A stretch of 64,000 nt of DNA from NCBI GenBank assembly GCA_037039685.1, contig JAWNGF010000013.1:393001-457000 (forward strand). Direction: 5' to 3'. The notes under the pieces are model-generated. The model did not search any database. It had not been told where the DNA came from and saw only the letters and a program-made list of their open reading frames with translations. Position 1 is the first letter of the stretch; the number at the start of each line of letters is the position of its first letter. The position numbers and the translations under genes were made by a program. Shown here in pieces: positions 63,651-64,000 of this stretch. Source of the DNA: Ceratobasidium sp. AG-K (Eukaryota; Basidiomycota; Agaricomycetes; Cantharellales; Ceratobasidiaceae).

Positions 63651-64000
63651 CAAAATGTACAGCTCTACCGATCGGAATCTAAGTTATAGTCATGTTTTAT
63701 TTAGAATATGTAGGAATGCCTTTGGGTTCGCATTACAGTTTTCGTATTTAACTCTTGGCAACTGAGGTTGCCATTGCTGCAAGGACATGGCAAGTTTGAG
63801 ACTGCTTAGTAATCGATTGCAGCGCGCCGCGCGCTCGAACCCGGACACAACCTTCTCCACAACTATCTCCATTATCAATACCCCGCGACCAGTGCCTGTC
63901 GAATCGCTGTGAGATATATTATCTATCGCTGGGATCTTGGACCTCGTCTTGCGCAACCCAGTCCCTTGGAGATCTTGGTTTACACTGAACCGCGCTCGTT
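63651..64000. other. Window edge, nothing assigned
   Basis: A minus-strand frame of 88 codons (63690-63956) has no recognisable feature. A gene could continue beyond the window. Confidence 0.35.

Overview
The window is nuclear DNA from a filamentous basidiomycete. Genes are packed on both strands and carry many short introns (mostly 45-65 nt). The protein families are typical of Agaricomycetes: Zn(II)2Cys6 regulators, F-box proteins, an Mkk1/2-type MAP kinase kinase, and an ELF1/New1-type ABC-F protein. The abundance of one particular Zn2Cys6 family and the overall gene style suggest Rhizoctonia/Ceratobasidium (Cantharellales). That taxonomic call is inference. No complete tRNA, rRNA, CRISPR array or viral gene was seen.

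Left end (0.5-8.4 kb): two intact Zn2Cys6 regulators on the minus strand flank a strange remnant of an ABCC/MRP transporter. In the remnant an N-terminal membrane region runs straight into a second nucleotide-binding domain whose catalytic motifs are mutated. A gene-poor stretch of about 4 kb follows. Middle (12-34 kb), mostly conserved genes: a cell-wall-integrity MAPKK with a 974-nt intron; a small C2H2 zinc-finger protein; a gene-poor 4.6 kb; an EFM2-like elongation-factor methyltransferase transcribed divergently, across 409 bp, from a 22-exon ELF1/New1-type gene; and a homeodomain protein. A 248-bp hAT-type MITE with a perfect 8-bp target duplication lies at 35.8-36.0 kb.

Right half (36-64 kb): an MFS transporter with three microexons, a GH18 chitinase with an N-terminal membrane anchor, and then a same-strand tandem array of four sterol 3-beta-glucosyltransferase paralogues. 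Array copy 1 has an intact 852-residue reading frame over 18 exons. Copy 2 is a 0.9-kb relic with an internal deletion. Copy 3 is complete except for one in-frame TAG. Copy 4 is complete except for one 1-nt frameshift. A frameshifted F-box pseudogene lies antisense between copies 3 and 4. A decayed third Zn2Cys6 gene closes the window.

Exon-intron models were built by hand from splice sites, frame continuity and family motifs. For the seven genes where I summed all exons, and for both intact Zn2Cys6 genes, the coding length is an exact multiple of three. The most interesting points are the methyltransferase/ELF1 divergent pair, the glucosyltransferase array with its VPS13-like C-terminal region, the degenerate TMD0-NBD2 ABC remnant, the microexons, four GC-AG introns sharing a GCAAG donor, and the MITE.
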